From contig JAVBXP010000050.1 of assembly GCA_030824495.1 (NCBI GenBank), forward strand, positions 1 to 63,334: a DNA stretch of 63,334 bases. The letters run 5' to 3'. Positions 1 to 9,852 of this stretch are shown one piece after another (the first letter of the stretch is position 1; each line of letters opens with the position of its first letter). The position numbers and the translations under genes were made by a program. The notes under the pieces are model-generated. The model searched no databases. It saw nothing but the letters and a program-made list of their open reading frames with translations, and was not told where the DNA came from. This stretch comes from a bacterium. Its GTDB lineage: Bacteria > Pseudomonadota > Alphaproteobacteria > Caulobacterales > Caulobacteraceae.

Positions 1-2
1 CG

Positions 3-581
3 CTACGCGACGCCATCGCCCACCCGATCATCTCGCGGATCATGATCATTGGCTTCGTGATCGTCTCCGGTTTCGCCGGGATCGAGGCCACCTATGGCCT
101 CTGGACCGAAGCCAAGTTCGGCTGGGGTCCGCGCGAGATCGGCTTCGCCTTCGTGGTCATCGGGGTCATCGGCGCCTTCGCCCAGGGGATCGGAACCGGC
201 GCCCTGGTCCGCCGCTTCGGCGAGCCCCGCGTCCTGATCGCCGGCCTGACCCTGATGTGCATCGGCATGCTGGTGCAATTCTCTTCAGAAGTCTGGCCGA
301 TGGCGGTTCTGGGATTGGCCATTGTCGGCTTTGGCCAGTCGATCTGCTTCCCCAACCTGGTGGCGATGATCTCGCTCTCCACCCCGCCGGACCGGCAGGG
401 GGAGATGCTGGGCCTGAACATGTCGAACAACGCGCTCGCCCGGATCGGCGGCCCGATCTATGCAGGCCAGCTCTTCTCGCTGGTCTCGCCCGGCGCGCCG
501 TTCGCGCTCGGCGCCTTCCTGATTCTGCCGGCCCTCGTCATGGCCTATCAAGTCATGAAGCTGCTCCCCAGGCGGACCTAG
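3..581 (+). CDS. MFS transporter, C-terminal part (5' end outside window)
   Basis: The reading frame is open from the first base, so the gene starts upstream of the window. About 192 residues are visible, forming roughly six hydrophobic segments with the glycine-rich turns of the C-terminal half of a major facilitator. The stretch PPDRQGEMLGLNMSNNALAR resembles the loop of TetA-like drug/H+ antiporters. The substrate cannot be told from half a protein. Its TAG stop shares the bases CTAG (578-581) with the stop of the convergent DUF1345 gene. Confidence 0.8.
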   Translation, partial: LRDAIAHPIISRIMIIGFVIVSGFAGIEATYGLWTEAKFGWGPREIGFAFVVIGVIGAFAQGIGTGALVRRFGEPRVLIAGLTLMCIGMLVQFSSEVWPMAVLGLAIVGFGQSICFPNLVAMISLSTPPDRQGEMLGLNMSNNALARIGGPIYAGQLFSLVSPGAPFALGAFLILPALVMAYQVMKLLPRRT

Positions 582-1285
582 AAGAGCGAAGCCAGCAGAT
601 TGATCGTCAAGGCCAGCACCACGGTGTTGAAGGTGAAGGCGACCAGTCCGTGCACCGTGCCGATGCGTCGGAGCGGCTTGGACGTAAAGGCGATGTCGGC
701 GGTCTGGCTGGCGACACCGATGACCACCGAGAAGTGCACGAAGTCCCAGTAGTCGGGAGCCTCGCCGCCGGGAAACAACAGGCCCTGCGCATCATTGGGG
801 CTGTCGTCGTCAGGCGCATAGTACTCATGCGCATAGTGCAGGGCGAAGATCAGTTGCACCGTGAACCACGAGGCCGCCACGGTCGCGAACACCAGGGCGA
901 CCCGCAGCGCCCGGATCAGCCCCTCATCGGCCTTGGCGGCGGAAAGCTCGGCGGCGATCACCCAGATGCTGGCCGCCGCAGCGGTGATCACCAACGCCAG
1001 GATCACGCCCTGGCCCTGGTCCTGAGTAGCCGCGGTCGCGCGGATCCGGCCGACATCAGCCCGCCACATCATGTGGATCGCCGCGGCGATGAAGGTCAGG
1101 CAGGTCGCGTCCCAGGCCAGGATCGCCGAGGTGACAATGCTGAGGCCCGTCGGCAACAGCAGGCATAGGGCCCAGACGCAGGCGCCGGCCAGCGCCGACA
1201 GCAGTAACCGGGGCCGCGCCTTGAAAGCGGCCAGCATGCCGGCGCGGCGCTGCGACTTGGCTTGCCCTGCAGGCGTGGTGGTCAT
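578..1285 (-). CDS. DUF1345 family membrane protein
   Basis: This is a 235-residue integral membrane protein of the DUF1345 type. It has about five hydrophobic segments (roughly residues 27-50, 58-72, 95-112, 128-150 and 205-232). The polar stretch HYAHEYYAPDDD around residue 150 and the following PDYWDFVHFSVVIG are typical of the family. The family has no established function. The start at 1285 is the only good ATG before the hydrophobic region. The gene is convergent with the MFS gene and shares its stop tetranucleotide. Confidence 0.75.
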   Translation of the reverse strand: MTTTPAGQAKSQRRAGMLAAFKARPRLLLSALAGACVWALCLLLPTGLSIVTSAILAWDATCLTFIAAAIHMMWRADVGRIRATAATQDQGQGVILALVITAAAASIWVIAAELSAAKADEGLIRALRVALVFATVAASWFTVQLIFALHYAHEYYAPDDDSPNDAQGLLFPGGEAPDYWDFVHFSVVIGVASQTADIAFTSKPLRRIGTVHGLVAFTFNTVVLALTINLLASLF

Positions 1286-1402
1286 CGCAGCCTCGCTCCA
1301 GCCCTGTTGAAACCTCTATAACGCCGGGGCCCTGAGTCGCCGCAGCGCGGACTCAAGCCCTTGCCTTCCTTCGCCCTTTCACGTAAACGCCCCGCTCTTC
1401 GG

Positions 1403-1434
1403 AGTCGTCTGGCCAAAGGCATGCCAGGGCGACT
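1403..1434 (+). promoter_or_regulatory. Hairpin in the rpmI-rplT leader
   Basis: An imperfect stem pairs AGTCGTCTGGC (1403-1413) with GCCAGGGCGACT (1423-1434) about 40 bases before the rpmI start. Ribosomal protein L20 autoregulates this operon through leader structures in several bacteria, so a regulatory role is possible. The hairpin alone does not show it. Apart from it I see nothing notable in 1286-1476. Confidence 0.25.
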
Positions 1435-1476
1435 CGTCAATACGCCAGAGGACGGGGTTAGCGCTCCGTAAGAGAA

Positions 1477-1677
1477 ATGCCCAAACTGAAGACCAAGTCA
1501 GGCGTGAAGAAGCGCTTCAAATTGACTGCGACCGGCAAGCTGAAAGCCGGCGTGGCGGGCAAGCGTCACCGCTTGATCAACCACAGCGCGAAGTACATCC
1601 GTCAGAACCGCGGCACCAAGGTGATGAGCGAAGCTGATACGAAGATCGTCAAGCTTTGGCTCCCCTACGGCCTCTAA
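1477..1677 (+). CDS. rpmI: 50S ribosomal protein L35
   Basis: This 66-residue basic protein opens with [20 protein letters not shown], the family signature, and contains [18 protein letters not shown]. Length and composition are typical of bL35, a protein of the large ribosomal subunit. The stop codon TAA runs into the AAGGAG ribosome-binding site of rplT 13 bases downstream, so the two are co-transcribed as in most bacteria. Confidence 0.97.
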   Translation: MPKLKTKSGVKKRFKLTATGKLKAGVAGKRHRLINHSAKYIRQNRGTKVMSEADTKIVKLWLPYGL

Positions 1678-1690
1678 GGAGAACTGACAT

Positions 1691-2047
1691 ATGGCTCGCG
1701 TCAAACGGGGCGTAACCGCCCACGCCAAGCACAAAAAAGTTCTCGAGCAGGCCAAGGGTTTCTATGGCCGCCGCAAGAACACCATCCGCACGGCCAAGGC
1801 CGCCGTGGACAAGGCCGGGCAGTACGCCTACCGCGACCGTAAGGTCCGGAAGCGTAACTTCCGCTCGCTGTGGATCCAGCGCATCAACGCTGCGGCCCGC
1901 CTCGAAGGCTTCACCTATTCCCAGTTTATCTACGGCCTTGATAAGGCCGGGATCGAAATCGACCGCAAAGTCCTCTCGGACATCGCGGGCAACGATCCGG
2001 TCGGGTTCAAGGCCATCGCCGACAAGGTTCGCACCGCGCTGGCTTGA
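1691..2047 (+). CDS. rplT: 50S ribosomal protein L20
   Basis: This 118-residue protein has the bL20 signature: an N-terminus [20 protein letters not shown], the basic extension [13 protein letters not shown], and the globular part around [21 protein letters not shown]20 is an early assembly protein of the 50S subunit and in many bacteria represses its own operon. The AAGGAG site overlapping the rpmI stop fixes the ATG at 1691. A strong intrinsic terminator follows at 2087-2118. Confidence 0.97.
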   Translation: MARVKRGVTAHAKHKKVLEQAKGFYGRRKNTIRTAKAAVDKAGQYAYRDRKVRKRNFRSLWIQRINAAARLEGFTYSQFIYGLDKAGIEIDRKVLSDIAGNDPVGFKAIADKVRTALA

Positions 2048-2086
2048 GGCCCTTTGAGTCCGACGACTTAACTGAGCATTCGAGAA

Positions 2087-2118
2087 GCCCTCCGGTGAGA
2101 ACCGCCGGAGGGCTTTTT
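2087..2118 (+). terminator. Intrinsic terminator after rplT
   Basis: A perfect 9-bp GC-rich stem (GCCCTCCGG 2087-2095 with CCGGAGGGC 2105-2113) is followed by TTTTT. It separates the rpmI-rplT transcript from pheS, which starts 48 bases later. Confidence 0.9.
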
Positions 2119-2165
2119 GCTGCCCTCTTCACGCGCCCCGTCCGTTCCCCTAGACGAGCCCCGTC

Positions 2166-3269
2166 ATGACCGCCCAACTCGAAGCTGAAATCACCGCCGC
2201 CATCGACGCCGCCGCCGATGGCCAGGCGCTGGAAGCCGTGCGCGTCGCCGCGCTCGGCAAGTCCGGCTCCGTCTCGGACCTGCTGAAGTCGCTGGGTTCG
2301 ATGAGCCCCGACGAGCGCCGCGAGCGCGGCCCGCAGATCAACGGCCTGCGCGACCGGATCGCCGCCGCGATCGCCGAGAAGAAGGCCGCCCTGGAGGCCG
2401 CCGAACTCGACGCCAAGCTGGCGGCCGAACGCGTCGATCTCTCGCTGCCCGCCCCGCCGCGCCGCCGCGGCTCGATCCACCCGACCATGCAGGTCATGGA
2501 CGAGATGATCGCCGTCTTCGCCGAGATGGGCTTCTCCGTCGCTGAAGGCCCGGACATCGAGACCGACTTCAACAACTTCACCGCCCTGAACTTCCCGCCC
2601 AAGCACCCGGCGCGGGAGATGCACGACACCTTCTTCCTGCCCGAAGACGCCAATGGCGAGCGCAAGGTCCTGCGCACCCACACCAGCCCGGTGCAGGTGC
2701 GGGTCATGCACAAGGTCAACGAGAAACTGCCTGGCTGGATCGCCAACGGCCAGGAACCGCCGATCCGCGTGATCGTGCCCGGCCGCACGTTCCGAAAGGA
2801 CAGCGACCAGACCCACACGCCGATGTTCCACCAGATCGAAGGCCTGGTGATCGACAAGGCCATCCATATGGGCCACCTCAAGTGGACGCTGGAAACCTTC
2901 CTGAGCCGCTACTTCGAAACCCCGGACGTGGTCACCCGCTTCCGCCCGCACCACTTCCCGTTCACCGAGCCCAGCGCCGAGATGGACGTGCAGTGCGACC
3001 GCTCGGGCGGCGAGGTGAAGATCGGCCAGGGAACCGACTGGCTGGAGATCCTCGGCTGCGGGATGGTCCACCCCAACGTGCTGCGCAATGTCGGGCTCGA
3101 TCCCGATGTCTGGCAGGGCTTCGCTTTCGGCTGCGGCGTAGATCGCCTTGGCGTCCTGAAGTACGGCATGCCCGACCTGCGCGACATGTTCGCCAGCGAC
3201 GTCCGCTGGCTCGAACACTACGGCTTCAGCCCCTACGCCACGCCAAGCCCGGCGACGGGCCTAAGCTGA
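2166..3269 (+). CDS. pheS: Phenylalanyl-tRNA synthetase alpha subunit
   Basis: This 367-residue class II aminoacyl-tRNA synthetase subunit charges tRNA-Phe as part of the alpha2-beta2 enzyme with PheT. Visible parts are the N-terminal helical arm (about 1-90, tRNA binding), motif 2 as [20 protein letters not shown] (about 200-220), and motif 3 as [20 protein letters not shown] near the C-terminus. Length is normal for the bacterial family. pheT follows after a 158-base spacer filled by a palindromic repeat, so the two may still be one transcript. Confidence 0.97.
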   Translation: MTAQLEAEITAAIDAAADGQALEAVRVAALGKSGSVSDLLKSLGSMSPDERRERGPQINGLRDRIAAAIAEKKAALEAAELDAKLAAERVDLSLPAPPRRRGSIHPTMQVMDEMIAVFAEMGFSVAEGPDIETDFNNFTALNFPPKHPAREMHDTFFLPEDANGERKVLRTHTSPVQVRVMHKVNEKLPGWIANGQEPPIRVIVPGRTFRKDSDQTHTPMFHQIEGLVIDKAIHMGHLKWTLETFLSRYFETPDVVTRFRPHHFPFTEPSAEMDVQCDRSGGEVKIGQGTDWLEILGCGMVHPNVLRNVGLDPDVWQGFAFGCGVDRLGVLKYGMPDLRDMFASDVRWLEHYGFSPYATPSPATGLS

Positions 3270-3289
3270 GCCGCGACGAAAACCAGATG

Positions 3290-3411
3290 CTCCCCCCTTG
3301 GGGGAGCTGTCGGCGAAGCCGACTGAGGGGGACTTTGATCCCAGCAGCCGCAGGCCCCCTCCGTCATGTGTCGCTTCGCTCCACACGCCACCTCCCCCTG
3401 AGGGGGAGGAT
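3290..3411. repeat. Intergenic palindromic repeat between pheS and pheT
   Basis: Two inward-facing C/G-rich palindromes, CTCCCCCCTTGGGGGAG (3290-3306) and CTCCCCCTGAGGGGGAG (3392-3408), bracket a short linker with the phrases GTCGGCGAAGCCGACTGAGG and CCCCCTCCGTCATGTGTCGC. The layout resembles the elements at 5811-5935 and 8517-8641 and the half-element at 61419-61451. This is a REP/BIME-like dispersed element. It has no coding potential. Confidence 0.6.
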
Positions 3412-3427
3412 CTAGGAAGACACGACG

Positions 3428-5803
3428 ATGAAATTCACGTTGTCCTGGTTGAAAGACCACCTCGAAACGACCGCCACCGCTCAGCAGGTGGTCGACGCCA
3501 TGACCATGGCCGGCCTTGAGGTCGAGCATGTCGATGATCCGGCCACCAAGCTGGCGGCCTTCTCGGTCGCCAAGATTGTCGAGGCCGTACAGCACCCCAA
3601 CGCCGATCGCCTGCGCGTCTGCCAGGTCGAGACGCGGGATGGCCGCAAGGAGATCGTCTGCGGCGCGCCGAACGCGCGTGTTGGCCTCACCACGATCTAC
3701 GCCCCCATCGGCGCCTATGTGCCGGGCCTGGGCGTCACCCTGGTCGAGAAGCCTGTGCGCGGCGTGGTTTCCAACGGCATGCTCTGCTCGGCCTCCGAGC
3801 TTGAGACCGCCTCGGAATCCGACGGCATCATGGAGCTGCCGGACGATCTGGCGGTCGGGACCCCCGCCGCCGAAGCGCTCGGCCTGGAAGCGGTCATCGA
3901 CTTCGAAGTCACCCCCAACCGCCCAGACTGGCTCGGCGTCGTCGGCATCGCCCGCGACCTGGCCGCCACCGGCCTCGGAACGCTGAAGGACGTCCGCGTC
4001 GCCAAGGTCCCGGGCAAGTTCCCCAATCCCGTCGAGATCCGCCTGGACGGCGCCGGCGCGTGCCGCCAGTTCTCCGGCCGGCTGATCCGCGGCGTGAAGA
4101 ACGGCCCTTCGCCCGTGTGGCTGCAACAGAAGCTGACCTCCATCGGCCTGCGTCCGATCAACGCCCTGGTCGATGTCACGAACCTGATCACCTACGACCG
4201 CGCCCGACCGCTGCATGTCTATGACGCCAGCAAGCTGACGGGGGGCTTCATTGAAGCGCGCCTTGGCCGCGAGGGTGAGAGCTTCGAAGCGCTCGACGGC
4301 AAGACCTACGCGATCACCCCCGACATGACCGTCATCGCTGACCGCTCGGGCGTGATCGGCCTGGGCGGCGTCATGGGCGGCCTCAGCACCGGCAGCGCCG
4401 AAGAGACCACCGACGTCTTCGTGGAGAGCGCCTGGTTCGATCCGATCCAGACCGCCCAAACCGGCCGCGCCACCGGCATCAATTCCGACGCCCAGTACCG
4501 CTTCGCGCGCGGCGTCGATCCCGAGAGCCTGGTTCCAGGCCTGGAGCTGGCGACCAAGCTGATCCTGGAACTCTGCGGCGGCGAGCCGTCGGAAATTTCG
4601 GTGACGGGCGAAGCCTTGCCCCGCCCGGCGGCCATTGAATTCGACCGTGGCTACGTCAGGAAGCTGGCGGGCCTGGACCTGCAGCCGCAGCGGATCGACG
4701 ACATCCTGCGCGACCTAGGCTTCACGATCGACGGCGACGTCGTCGCACCGCCCTCGTGGCGCCGCGACGTCGAGGGCAAGGCCGACCTGGTCGAGGAAGT
4801 GGCGCGCATCGAGGGCTACGACGCCCTGCCCGCCCTACCGCTTCCGGAGATGCCGCCGATCGCCGGCGGCGTGCTGACCGCGCGCCAGTCGCGAATCCGC
4901 GCGGGCCGCCGCGCCATGGCCGCCAAGGGCTATGCCGAGACCATTACCTGGAGCTTCACGAAGCGTGAGACCGCCCGCCTGTTCGGCGGCGGCCAGGATG
5001 AGCTGGTGATCACCAATCCGATCGCCTCGGACCTGGATTGCATGCGTCCCTCGATCCTGCCGAACCTGATCGAGGCGGCCGGCCGCAACGCCCGTCGCGG
5101 CTTCCCTGACGTGGCGCTGTTCGAGATCGGCCCGCTGTATCGGGGCGACCAGCCGGCTGATCAGCTGACCAGCATCGCCGCCATCGTCGCGCCGCGCCCG
5201 CCCCGCCGCTGGGATGGCGCCAAGACCGACGCCCTGTTCGATCTGAAGGCCGACCTGATGTCCTTGCTGGACGATCTGGGCGCGCCGACCGCGTCGCTGC
5301 AGGTCGCCCAATCGGGTCAATCGGACTGGTGGCATCCAGGTCGTTCGGCCGCGCTGCGCCTGGGCAAGAACACGGTCGCCGAGTTCGGCGAGATCCATCC
5401 GCGCATCCTGAAGGCGCTGGACGTCGAGGGGCCGATCCTCGCCTTCGAACTGATCGTCGACGCCCTGCCCGAGCCGAAGAAGAAAGCCACCAAGACCAAG
5501 CCGGCCTTGGAGCTTTCGCCGCTCATGCCGCTGTCGCGCGACTTCGCCTTCGTGGTCGAAGGCGGGGTGGCCGCCTCCGACCTGACCAAGGCTGTGGCCG
5601 GCGCCGACAAGGCGCTGATCACCCAGGTTCGGGTGTTCGACGTTTATCAGGGGCCTGGCGTGCCCGACGGCTTCAAGTCGGTCGCGGTCGAGGTTCTGCT
5701 GCAACCGCGCGACAAGACCCTCACCGAGGCCGAGATTGAGGCCCTCTCGGCCAAGGTCGTGGCCGCCGCTGAAAAGGCCGTGAGCGCCAAACTGCGGGGG
5801 TGA
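3428..5803 (+). CDS. pheT: Phenylalanyl-tRNA synthetase beta subunit
   Basis: At 791 residues this is a full-length bacterial PheT. The N-terminus [20 protein letters not shown] is typical. It is followed by an EMAP-II-like tRNA-binding domain (about 40-155, [17 protein letters not shown]), the B3/B4 editing domain (about 210-370), the B5 domain (about 400-475), a catalytically inactive synthetase-like core, and the C-terminal FDX-ACB anticodon-binding domain (about 697-791, containing [15 protein letters not shown]). It pairs with PheS to form the active enzyme. Confidence 0.97.
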   Translation: MKFTLSWLKDHLETTATAQQVVDAMTMAGLEVEHVDDPATKLAAFSVAKIVEAVQHPNADRLRVCQVETRDGRKEIVCGAPNARVGLTTIYAPIGAYVPGLGVTLVEKPVRGVVSNGMLCSASELETASESDGIMELPDDLAVGTPAAEALGLEAVIDFEVTPNRPDWLGVVGIARDLAATGLGTLKDVRVAKVPGKFPNPVEIRLDGAGACRQFSGRLIRGVKNGPSPVWLQQKLTSIGLRPINALVDVTNLITYDRARPLHVYDASKLTGGFIEARLGREGESFEALDGKTYAITPDMTVIADRSGVIGLGGVMGGLSTGSAEETTDVFVESAWFDPIQTAQTGRATGINSDAQYRFARGVDPESLVPGLELATKLILELCGGEPSEISVTGEALPRPAAIEFDRGYVRKLAGLDLQPQRIDDILRDLGFTIDGDVVAPPSWRRDVEGKADLVEEVARIEGYDALPALPLPEMPPIAGGVLTARQSRIRAGRRAMAAKGYAETITWSFTKRETARLFGGGQDELVITNPIASDLDCMRPSILPNLIEAAGRNARRGFPDVALFEIGPLYRGDQPADQLTSIAAIVAPRPPRRWDGAKTDALFDLKADLMSLLDDLGAPTASLQVAQSGQSDWWHPGRSAALRLGKNTVAEFGEIHPRILKALDVEGPILAFELIVDALPEPKKKATKTKPALELSPLMPLSRDFAFVVEGGVAASDLTKAVAGADKALITQVRVFDVYQGPGVPDGFKSVAVEVLLQPRDKTLTEAEIEALSAKVVAAAEKAVSAKLRG

Positions 5804-5810
5804 TGATCCT

Positions 5811-5935
5811 ATTCCCTCTCCCTCGGGAGAGGTTAGGTGAGGGGGCGGCGCGTAGCGGCGCTATAGTCCGCTACGCCACTGTGTCGGGACAGTCGCTTCC
5901 CTCACCCGACCTCTCCCAAAGGGAGAGGAGATGAG
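5811..5935. repeat. Intergenic palindromic repeat after pheT
   Basis: The outer arms are palindromic (CTCTCCCTCGGGAGAG at the left, CTCTCCCAAAGGGAGAG at the right). Inside them sit the mirror phrases GAGGTTAGGTGAGGGGGCGG and CCCTCACCCGACCTCTCCC. The same phrases recur at 8517-8641, identifying a dispersed intergenic element. It lies between the convergent genes pheT and eipA, where it could also serve as a bidirectional terminator. Confidence 0.65.
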
Positions 5936-5938
5936 GTT

Positions 5939-6565
5939 CTAGAACGGCAGAACCCGCTGCTTCCGGCTGAAGCCCAAATAGCCGACATTGGCGCCCAGGC
6001 GCAGGCCGACGCCGGTGCGGATCGGCGCGATGGTGACGTCGTCCGAGCGCAGATAGTTCACGCCCAGGCCAGCGATGAAATAGGCCGCGCCCTCGACGCC
6101 CGGGAACCGCTGGAAGATCACTTCCGGGTACTGGAGATTGTAGCAGAGGGTGAACACCCGGCTGGCGTTTCCGCCGAAATCCCAACCCACCGATGGGCCT
6201 TGCCAGAAGACTTCGATGGGCTCGCGGTTCTTCATATAGAGCAGGCCACGGCCATACCGCGCGCCGCCCACGAAGGCGCCTGACGCCTCTTCGCCGGCGA
6301 TATAGGCGGTTGGCTTGCCGTTGTCCTGGAACACCCGCTCGATCGCGCCGCCGGCGGCCTCGGCTCCAACGCCGAGGAAATCGGACACGTTGTTGACGAT
6401 CTCGTCGCGGTTATAGGTTTCAGCCTTTCCGGCCGAATAGCTCGGATTGGCGGTCGCGCTGGGCGTGGGCGAAGGCGGCGAACCTGGTCCCCCAGGCTGA
6501 GCAGACGCGCAGCCCGCTACGCCAAGCGTGGCCATTCCCGAAACGATAAGCGTACGGCGATCCAT
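5939..6565 (-). CDS. eipA: EipA-like envelope protein (DUF1134)
   Basis: This 208-residue exported protein belongs to the DUF1134 family; EipA of Brucella is a periplasmic protein needed for envelope integrity and is controlled by CtrA. The start chosen is MDRRTLIVSGMATLGVAGC, which gives a signal sequence ending in a lipobox-like VAGC; a longer in-frame reading upstream lacks a signal and runs into lepA. A proline/serine-rich linker (about 24-45) precedes the conserved domain, which contains DNGKPTAYIAGEEASGAF and GVGLRLGANVGYLGFS. A perfect CtrA-type site lies 69 bases upstream, matching the known regulation in Brucella. Lipidation is inferred from the motif only. Confidence 0.8.
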   Translation of the reverse strand: MDRRTLIVSGMATLGVAGCASAQPGGPGSPPSPTPSATANPSYSAGKAETYNRDEIVNNVSDFLGVGAEAAGGAIERVFQDNGKPTAYIAGEEASGAFVGGARYGRGLLYMKNREPIEVFWQGPSVGWDFGGNASRVFTLCYNLQYPEVIFQRFPGVEGAAYFIAGLGVNYLRSDDVTIAPIRTGVGLRLGANVGYLGFSRKQRVLPF

Positions 6566-6633
6566 GTGTCGCAAAATCCTCGAAGCTTGAACGAGCCTCA
6601 CATCCCCAGAGGGCATGAATGCGGCGGTCAGGC

Positions 6634-6649
6634 TTAACGATGGATTAAC
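6634..6649. promoter_or_regulatory. CtrA-type binding site TTAA-N7-TTAAC
   Basis: The bases TTAACGATGGATTAAC match the full CtrA consensus of Caulobacter and relatives (TTAA, seven bases, TTAAC). The site lies between the divergent eipA (start 6565) and lepA (start 6704). Since DUF1134/EipA is a known CtrA target in Brucella, eipA is the likelier regulated gene, but lepA is also within range. Confidence 0.7.
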
Positions 6650-6703
6650 CATGCGCGACGCCGCGCTCGCGATCTCGTGTGAATGTGCTAGAGGCAGCGG
6701 ACC

Positions 6704-8509
6704 ATGACGACGCCTCTGTCCCACATCCGCAATTTCTCCATCGTCGCCCACATCGACCATGGGAAATCGACGCTCTCCGATCGCCTGATCCAGGAAACTG
6801 GCGGCCTCACCAAGCGTGAGATGACCGAACAGGTGCTGGACAACATGGAGATCGAGCGCGAGCGCGGCATCACCATCAAGGCCCAGACCGTCCGCCTCGA
6901 ATACAAGGCCAAGGACGGCGAGACCTATGTCCTCAACCTGATGGACACCCCCGGCCACGTCGACTTCGCCTATGAGGTCAGCCGTTCGCTGGCCGCCTGC
7001 GAAGGCTCGATCCTGGTCGTCGACTCCTCGCAAGGCGTCGAGGCCCAGACCTTGGCCAACGTCTATCAGGCGATCGACAACAATCACGAGATCGTCCCGG
7101 TCCTCAACAAGATCGACCTGCCCGCCGCCGAGCCGGAACGGGTGCGTCAGCAGATCGAGGACGTAATCGGCATCGACGCCTCCGAAGCCGTGCTCTGCTC
7201 GGCCAAGACCGGCGAAGGCATCGCTGAGGTGCTGGAGGCGGTGATCGCCAGATTGCCACCGCCCAAAGGCGACCGCGAAGCGCCTCTAAAGGCGCTGCTG
7301 GTCGACGCCTGGTACGACCCCTATCTCGGCGTCGTGGTCCTGGTGCGCGTGCTCGACGGCGTCCTGCGCTCGGGCATGAAGGTCAGGATGATGAACGCCG
7401 GCGCCACCCACCAGGTGGACAAGATCGGCGTCTTCACCCCCAAGCAGACCGAGGTCGCCGAGCTCGGCCCCGGCGAGATCGGCTACATCACCGCCCAGAT
7501 CAAGCAGGTCGCCGACGCCGCCGTCGGCGATACGATCACCGAGGAAAAGCGGCAGACCGAAAAAGCCCTAGCGGGCTTCCGCGTCGCCCAGTCGGTAGTG
7601 TTCTGCGGTCTGTTCCCGGTGGACGCCGCCGACTTCGAGGATCTGCGCGCCGCCATCGGCCGCCTGCGCCTGAACGACGCCTCCTTCACCTACGAGATGG
7701 AAACCAGCGCCGCGCTGGGCTTCGGCTTCCGCTGCGGGTTCTTGGGGCTGTTGCACCTGGAAATCATCCAGGAGCGCCTGAGCCGCGAGTTCGACCTCGA
7801 CCTGATCGCGACCGCGCCCAGCGTGGTCTACAAGATCCATATGAACGACGGCTCGGAGATCGAGCTGCACAACCCGGCCGACATGCCGGACCCGGTGAAG
7901 ATCACCAGCATCAGCGAGCCGTGGATCAAGGCGACGATCCTGACGCCCGACGAGTATCTCGGCTCGGTCATCAAGCTCTGCCAGGACCGTCGCGGCGAAC
8001 AGCGCGAGCTGTCGTATGTCGGGTCGCGCGCCCTGGTCGTTTACGATCTGCCGCTGAACGAAGTGGTCTTCGACTTCTACGACCGCCTGAAGAGCGTCTC
8101 GAAAGGCTATGCCTCCTTCGACTACGCCATCGAAGGCTACCGCGTCGGCGACCTGGTGAAGATGTCGATCCTGGTCAATTCCGAACCGGTGGACGCGCTC
8201 TCGATGCTGGTCCACCGCGACCGCGCCGAGACGCGCGGCCGTGGGATGGTCGAGAAGATGAAGGACCTGATCAGCCCGCACCAATTCCAGATCCCGCTGC
8301 AAGCGGCGATCGGCGGCCGGATCGTGGCCCGCGAAACCATCCGCGCCCTGCGCAAGGACGTGACGGCCAAGTGCTACGGCGGCGACATGAGCCGCAAGCG
8401 CAAGCTGCTGGACAAGCAGAAAGCCGGCAAGAAGCGCATGCGTCAGTTCGGCAAGGTGGAGATCCCGCAGGAAGCCTTCATCGCCGCTCTGAAGATGGAT
8501 GCCGACTAG
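6704..8509 (+). CDS. lepA: Elongation factor 4 (LepA GTPase)
   Basis: This 601-residue translational GTPase acts on ribosomes in the cytoplasm. The G motifs are clear: AHIDHGKST (G1, about 15-23), [12 protein letters not shown] (switch I region), DTPGH (G3) and NKIDLP (G4). They are followed by EF-G-like domains II, III and V and the LepA-specific C-terminal domain with [20 protein letters not shown]. The lack of EF-G domain IV, together with this C-terminus, identifies LepA rather than EF-G. Length is normal. Confidence 0.97.
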   Translation: MTTPLSHIRNFSIVAHIDHGKSTLSDRLIQETGGLTKREMTEQVLDNMEIERERGITIKAQTVRLEYKAKDGETYVLNLMDTPGHVDFAYEVSRSLAACEGSILVVDSSQGVEAQTLANVYQAIDNNHEIVPVLNKIDLPAAEPERVRQQIEDVIGIDASEAVLCSAKTGEGIAEVLEAVIARLPPPKGDREAPLKALLVDAWYDPYLGVVVLVRVLDGVLRSGMKVRMMNAGATHQVDKIGVFTPKQTEVAELGPGEIGYITAQIKQVADAAVGDTITEEKRQTEKALAGFRVAQSVVFCGLFPVDAADFEDLRAAIGRLRLNDASFTYEMETSAALGFGFRCGFLGLLHLEIIQERLSREFDLDLIATAPSVVYKIHMNDGSEIELHNPADMPDPVKITSISEPWIKATILTPDEYLGSVIKLCQDRRGEQRELSYVGSRALVVYDLPLNEVVFDFYDRLKSVSKGYASFDYAIEGYRVGDLVKMSILVNSEPVDALSMLVHRDRAETRGRGMVEKMKDLISPHQFQIPLQAAIGGRIVARETIRALRKDVTAKCYGGDMSRKRKLLDKQKAGKKRMRQFGKVEIPQEAFIAALKMDAD

Positions 8510-8516
8510 CGATACG

Positions 8517-8641
8517 TCCCTCTCCCCGCCGGGGAGAGGTTAGGTGAGGGGGTGGGCCCCTCAACGACGAAGGGCTTGGAAGTTGGCTTTGCGCCGCTTC
8601 GCGACGCCCCCTCACCCGGCCTCTCCCAAGGGAGAGGAGAA
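8517..8641. repeat. Intergenic palindromic repeat after lepA
   Basis: This is a second copy of the element at 5811-5935. It shows the left arm CTCTCCCCGCCGGGGAGAG followed by GTTAGGTGAGGGGGTGGG, a variable centre, then CCCCCTCACCCGGCCTCTCC and the right palindromic arm. The outer arms are conserved and the centre differs between copies. Confidence 0.65.
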
Positions 8642-8733
8642 GGCCCTGGCGATTGCCCAATCGGCCGGGCCTTGCCTAAAAAGAGCCCTGAAGCTTCGCC
8701 ATGAGGCGTCGACATCATTCGGGGGAGCCACCC

Positions 8734-8871
8734 ATGCGCAAGATCATCATCCTCACCGTGACCGCCGCCGCCTTGCTGACGGCCGCCTGCAATACGGTCG
8801 CGGGCATTGGCCGGGACGCGCAGGCCGCCGGCGCCGCCGTGGCCGGCGCAGCCGACGACATGAAGCGCTAG
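8734..8871 (+). CDS. Entericidin-like small lipoprotein
   Basis: This 45-residue protein has a basic start MRKIIILTV, a short hydrophobic stretch and the lipobox LTAAC with cysteine 19, then CNTVAGIGRDAQAAGAAV. That is the layout and near-signature of the entericidin A/B family of small outer-membrane lipoproteins, best known from the EcnAB toxin-antidote pair of Escherichia coli. Only one such protein is seen here, and a toxin or antidote role is not shown. A GGGGGAG ribosome-binding site precedes the ATG. Its stop overlaps that of the next gene in a CTAG. Confidence 0.8.
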   Translation: MRKIIILTVTAAALLTAACNTVAGIGRDAQAAGAAVAGAADDMKR

Positions 8872-9029
8872 GCGTCTTCCTCGCGCGAGGCTTCCTCGGC
8901 GATCTTGGCTTTGTCGCTCGGCGGCACGACCACCGGGTGAGCCTCGCGCGAACTGTCCTCGCCAGGCGTTGTCGGCCCGGTATGCCCGTGAGGGTCCTTC
9001 TCGTGAGGGGATTTACGCTCGTCGGTCAT
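8868..9029 (-). CDS. Small hydrophilic protein of unknown function (53 aa)
   Basis: From the ATG at 9029 this encodes 53 charged residues beginning MTDERKSPHEKDPHGHTGP and ending EEASREEDA. A GGAAGG site eight bases upstream supports this start over a longer reading frame. It has no membrane segment and low complexity, and is probably intrinsically disordered. I do not recognise a family. It is convergent with the entericidin gene, sharing the CTAG at the stops. Confidence 0.5.
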   Translation of the reverse strand: MTDERKSPHEKDPHGHTGPTTPGEDSSREAHPVVVPPSDKAKIAEEASREEDA

Positions 9030-9177
9030 GGCCAAAGTCCTTCCATCAAGGGAAAGACTTAAGGTCGCGGGACGTTCCCGCATGCTCGCGTCGTCTCCGC
9101 ATGCGACGGCAAGCCCCCTTTCCTCTGAGAGCCCCAGGGCGCATACGAGCCCTCGTCAGCTTTCAGGCGCCATGTAG

Positions 9178-9555
9178 ATGTTTATCCGCTCGATGCTTCG
9201 CGGCCTGAAAGGCCGTTGCCCCGCTTGCGGCGAGGGCAAGCTCTTCTGGCGTTACCTGAAGGTCGAGCCGCGCTGTGGGGAATGCGGCCATGACCTGGCG
9301 AAATATCCAGCCGATGACGGCCCGGCCTACTTCACCATCCTGATCGTCGGCCACCTGATCGTCGGCCCGCTGCTGTTCTTCCCAATTATCTGGGAAGCGC
9401 CGACCGCGATCGTGCTGCCGGCCACCCTGATTCCGCTGGCGGCCGTCACTCTTTTGCTCCTGCCGGTGGTCAAGGGCTGGTTCATCGGGCTGCTCTACGC
9501 CCTTAAGATCAAAAACACTGACGCCGAGATCCACACCGCCGACATCGCCGACTAG
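9178..9555 (+). CDS. DUF983 family membrane protein
   Basis: This 125-residue protein begins with a zinc-ribbon-like region (CPACGEGKLF then CGECGHDL, four cysteines as two CxxC pairs, about residues 15-40). Two hydrophobic segments follow (about 50-75 and 80-105). The arrangement is diagnostic of DUF983, common in alphaproteobacteria and sometimes near cytochrome oxidase genes. Its function is not established. Confidence 0.85.
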   Translation: MFIRSMLRGLKGRCPACGEGKLFWRYLKVEPRCGECGHDLAKYPADDGPAYFTILIVGHLIVGPLLFFPIIWEAPTAIVLPATLIPLAAVTLLLLPVVKGWFIGLLYALKIKNTDAEIHTADIAD

Positions 9556-9641
9556 GGTCGCCTGGAACCGCCGCCGTGGCGGATCGTTCGTTTCGCCTGG
9601 CCGGCCACCTGGCGCCGGTTCGCTAAGGGAGACGAACCATC

Positions 9642-9800
9642 ATGGGCGTTGGGACAATCCTGCTCATCATTCTGGTCCTGCTGTTGATCGGCGCCTTGCC
9701 GACCTGGGGCCACTCGCGGTCCTGGGGCTATTTCCCCTCCGGCGGCCTTGGCCTGGTGCTGGTGATCGTGCTGATCCTGGTGCTGATGGGACGCATCTAG
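9642..9800 (+). CDS. DUF3309 family small membrane protein
   Basis: This 52-residue protein has two hydrophobic stretches around a short polar loop (LPTWGHSRSWGYFPSGGLG), the whole-length signature of DUF3309. AAGGGAGACG upstream of the ATG is a clear ribosome-binding site. Function is unknown. It was found by reading the sequence directly, as it is too short for common length cut-offs. Confidence 0.8.
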   Translation: MGVGTILLIILVLLLIGALPTWGHSRSWGYFPSGGLGLVLVIVLILVLMGRI

Positions 9801-9852
9801 CCTTCCTCCGCAACGGCCCCTAGCATCCCCGCAAAATATCGGGGGGAACTGC

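Noticed and set aside
6566..7087. N-terminal extension of the DUF1134 frame into lepA
   Set aside because: The extension overlaps lepA for nearly 400 bases and lacks a signal. The internal ATG at 6565 gives a proper lipoprotein-like signal peptide.
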